From JBMNNS01 sp050942625 (GTDB lineage: Bacteria > Bacillota > Dethiobacteria > DTU022 > UBA8154): 6,807 nucleotides of DNA. Position numbers and translations under genes: made by a program. This document shows positions 5,701 to 6,807 of the stretch, piece after piece; within the stretch, counting starts at the first letter, position 1, and each line of letters begins with the position of its first letter. Below the pieces are notes generated by a model. That model did not search any database and was not told where the DNA came from. It was given only the letters and a program-made list of their open reading frames with translations. The stretch lies in NCBI GenBank assembly GCA_050942625.1, contig JBMNNS010000083.1, positions 1 through 6,807 on the forward strand, given 5' to 3'.

Positions 5701-6807
5701 TGCGGGTCCTCTTTCGGGAACGGATAATCAGCTTGTTCAGGAAACACTGGATTTTGAAATAATAGTACCGGAAGGTAAAGAAACAGTAGATATCGTTGTA
5801 AAAGGTCCTCAGGATGAGCCTGTCAGTACCGGGGAAATAAAATTATTTAAATGGGAAGAAAACGACGGTTGGCAGCTTATTAACAAAAATAAAAGATTGA
5901 TTACGAAAGATACCGGCCTTGTACAAATCCCGACCAACTTTGATTTTAGTTCTCAAAACATTAATCTAGCACTAATTGAGGCCAGAATGTATTCTTTAAC
6001 CGGATTTTCCTCCCAGCCTTTTTCTACTATATATGCATTAGACAAGCTTAATCTTTCGGATGTAAAGCCCATTGAGGTTTCGATCTCTGATGATTTTGGT
6101 AATGATTTAACTAATAATTTGAATGCAAATAGGCTCAAATTACCTTTATATAGTGATGGCGGAGGCAGGCTGCCGGAACTGAAATACGTAACCGAAGTTA
6201 GCGTTATACCCAGGCAAGCTAGTTGGGGGGAACCGTGGAGGATTTATCTGGACCCCGGCATTCATAATTATTGTTATACCACCTTTCGACAGGGAAACAG
6301 TTACTATCTTTTATCTTCTCTAAACATCGAAGTGAATGAAGGTGCCAAGCTGGACCTTAACGGTCAGAAAACGGCTCGTTGTGAAATTGTTAAAGCGGAT
6401 AACGTCCATCCCAGGATAATGTTGCGTCCTGCCGGCATGTCCGATGCTGTTGTCTACAGCAATGAAATAGTTACCAAAGGTAGCAACATTAAATATATGA
6501 TTTTGAGTGAGGGCAAATACTCACCGCTTTACAAACTTGAAAATACCCTTGATACAAATACCATCTTGGTGCAGACATTTGAAATGGGGGAAAAGGAGTT
6601 AGAAGCAGGACAGACCTATGAATGGGGTTTCGGCAGCTCATTAGAGACGGCATTTGAATTGGACCAGAATGAGTTTAGTCTTGGTGATAAGTTGACAGGC
6701 AGTGTATCATTTCATGATGAGTTTGGAAATAGGTTAAAACACGTAAACATAATGAAAGATGGTGCTGAGGTGGCGGAAGTCAATCCTTGCTTAGTTCTAG
6801 AACGTAT
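2753..6807 (+). CDS. Secreted subtilisin-family (S8) serine peptidase with giant C-terminal extension, 3' end cut
   Basis: The frame stays open to the right edge, giving 1351 visible residues. ATG 2753 is chosen because residues 1-29 form a classical signal peptide (RNIKRL, then a hydrophobic core, likely cut after VYG). TTG 2747, in frame, is better spaced from the weak GGGAA at 2736-2740 and is an alternative. Residues about 46-121 are an I9-type propeptide, typically inhibitor and folding aid, ending in DPNIEYVEPNY. The catalytic domain is about 149-455. Its triad is Asp182 (VIDTGV), His224 (GHGTH) and Ser399 (GTSMAAP), with oxyanion Asn318 (AAAGNES), so it should be active. The thermitase/fervidolysin-like entry NDPFYSEQYG is present. 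Residues about 467-556 are a bacterial Ig domain (FYIDE, WPDGEHKIIALAKD). About 561-660 resembles a carboxypeptidase-regulatory or beta-sandwich domain. Residues 660-1351 match no family I know but contain degenerate repeats. It is probably an extracellular or wall-associated protease. Anchor and C-terminus are not visible. Confidence 0.95.
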   Translation, partial: MNYRNIKRLISFLLITLLVLASGVSGVYGQESFQQIDNTSHVSEEYVAHQLVIKYKTTNEGLISSLQKLTEESTAGKVVKQLPEGARLLELPKDKDIRETMLALSEDPNIEYVEPNYYVYAFGPNVHDESIMLLDDKKAEGDFEVPVPNDPFYSEQYGPQLIKAPYAWSTVGFNSAVVAVIDTGVQTTHPDLQGRVLPNGWNFVQRKSSGLPYNPEDISDDNGHGTHVFGIISAIYNNGIGIVGCSGPADVKILPVKVLNDKGQGTSFDVSEGIKYAADQGVDVINLSLGTSFSSNVLSEAVSYAQSKGCVVVAAAGNESRRVELTYPASYLGVIAVGAVDNLKRRAYFSNYGDRLDLTAPGVAVLSTVPDFVGRPNQKIGEAYGDDESGYYEKWSGTSMAAPYVAAAAALYKCIYPDASVLQVCEVLTSTAEDIGDLGRDPETGYGLVDLAAIMGQEPIKRALAFRGPKEGQSVFGTVIFKVQIGMPAQVSTLEFYIDEIAADCKIKEITCEGEETVSFEWDSKEWPDGEHKIIALAKDSSGEQIGKTEELSISINNVITSGLRLEVTDPDGKPAASATAYVIRKVGNDYSTKYYYADENGFIRVPGTSSQDVDGYDVTIFGEIDDKDKGERFLYNHKFEEPGWYQIGGENTVKITLEMHDQESAKLTNPLYCLSPLDFNYKRKTVIGPWRETQCKLLHIDPGTYEAYGFWSPSLPEVRQAAAVSEDSPTYLLRAKFTIEEGQNDTILTLNVDNGGKIVAGTHEEQDHTILYLKVPEESEHFGIPLLSSGLKGQEIILPPGEYEVSADVVSIQDGDEWSFYLSREKTLSVAEGINNPTRIDFGKRIKIAEFQSKTGTQIEKGKRLETINKFTDKFGNNLAYAYGPRRSWSLDSLFFVRKETDDGLFRLFEWSPEDVGGFKEVEIDWLYRNDPIFSVYDSNENQIYENTSSFNLNGSIWDSGRDYTTPLPPGPGHYQARLSLYAGPLSGTDNQLVQETLDFEIIVPEGKETVDIVVKGPQDEPVSTGEIKLFKWEENDGWQLINKNKRLITKDTGLVQIPTNFDFSSQNINLALIEARMYSLTGFSSQPFSTIYALDKLNLSDVKPIEVSISDDFGNDLTNNLNANRLKLPLYSDGGGRLPELKYVTEVSVIPRQASWGEPWRIYLDPGIHNYCYTTFRQGNSYYLLSSLNIEVNEGAKLDLNGQKTARCEIVKADNVHPRIMLRPAGMSDAVVYSNEIVTKGSNIKYMILSEGKYSPLYKLENTLDTNTILVQTFEMGEKELEAGQTYEWGFGSSLETAFELDQNEFSLGDKLTGSVSFHDEFGNRLKHVNIMKDGAEVAEVNPCLVLER
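4850..6361 (+). repeat. Degenerate PG-Y/EG repeats in the protease extension
   Basis: Four segments share a pattern: a Pro-Gly turn with a following aromatic residue, an alternating beta strand, a Leu-rich strand, then an acidic-Gly turn and a final strand. They are at residues 700-751 (IDPGTYEAYGF, YLLRAKFTIEEGQND), 797-843 (LPPGEYEVSA, LSVAEGINN), 968-1016 (LPPGPGHYQARL, FEIIVPEGKE) and 1165-1203 (LDPGIHNYCYT, YYLLSSLNIEVNEG). The first and fourth are most alike, and both are preceded by a PLY segment and a PWR motif. Identity is low, so these are old duplications or a common fold rather than recent tandem copies. Confidence 0.5.
5276..6736 (+). repeat. DxFGNxL module copies in the protease extension
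   Basis: The motif D-x-F-G-N-x-L occurs three times: FTDKFGNNL (residues 872-880), ISDDFGNDL (1111-1119) and FHDEFGNRL (1320-1328). The first and last lie in longer similar segments (842-880 and 1292-1328) that run FG, then about 20 residues, then a GD/GK-x-L strand, then the motif. This fits an Ig-like domain of the kind whose strand order includes a 'D-x-x-G-N' turn. Confidence 0.45.

Overview
The window looks like part of a Gram-positive, anaerobe-type Firmicutes genome, perhaps of the Peptococcaceae/Desulfotomaculum kind. I base this on moderate to low GC, large exported surface proteins with Ig-like and calcium-loop repeats, a secreted subtilisin-family protease with a classical Gram-positive signal peptide, and a textbook U-tailed intrinsic terminator. 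This placement is inference from style; no taxonomic marker gene is present.

Layout, all on the + strand. (1) 1-1684: the 3' part of a large surface-protein gene. It has four tandem ~94-residue Ig-like (IPT/TIG-type) repeats, each with an Asp/Asn-rich calcium-type loop, then a PEGA-like beta domain and an unrecognised C-terminal domain. (2) 1733-1783: a strong intrinsic terminator closing that gene. (3) 1811-2068: a short orphan reading frame of uncertain status. (4) 2069-2752: about 680 bases without a convincing gene. This stretch holds a small direct/inverted repeat cluster, a candidate promoter, a series of hairpins that look like a long structured leader RNA or small ncRNA, and a weak second -10 element. 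(5) 2753-6807: a very large gene, running off the right edge, for a secreted S8 (subtilisin-like) serine peptidase. It has a signal peptide, a propeptide, a catalytic domain with a complete Asp/His/Ser triad, one bacterial Ig-like domain, and then some 800 residues of poorly recognisable beta-rich sequence carrying degenerate internal repeats.

Both large genes encode exported multi-domain proteins that would act at or outside the cell surface. They are probably separate transcription units, because a strong terminator and a long leader lie between them. Functional partnership (for example the protease processing the surface protein) is possible but nothing in the sequence proves it.

The two parts most worth follow-up are the structured, apparently non-coding region at about 2357-2571, which matches no riboswitch or ncRNA class I can recall, and the repeat-built C-terminal extension of the protease, which may be an undescribed domain family. 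Neither is proven novel here.
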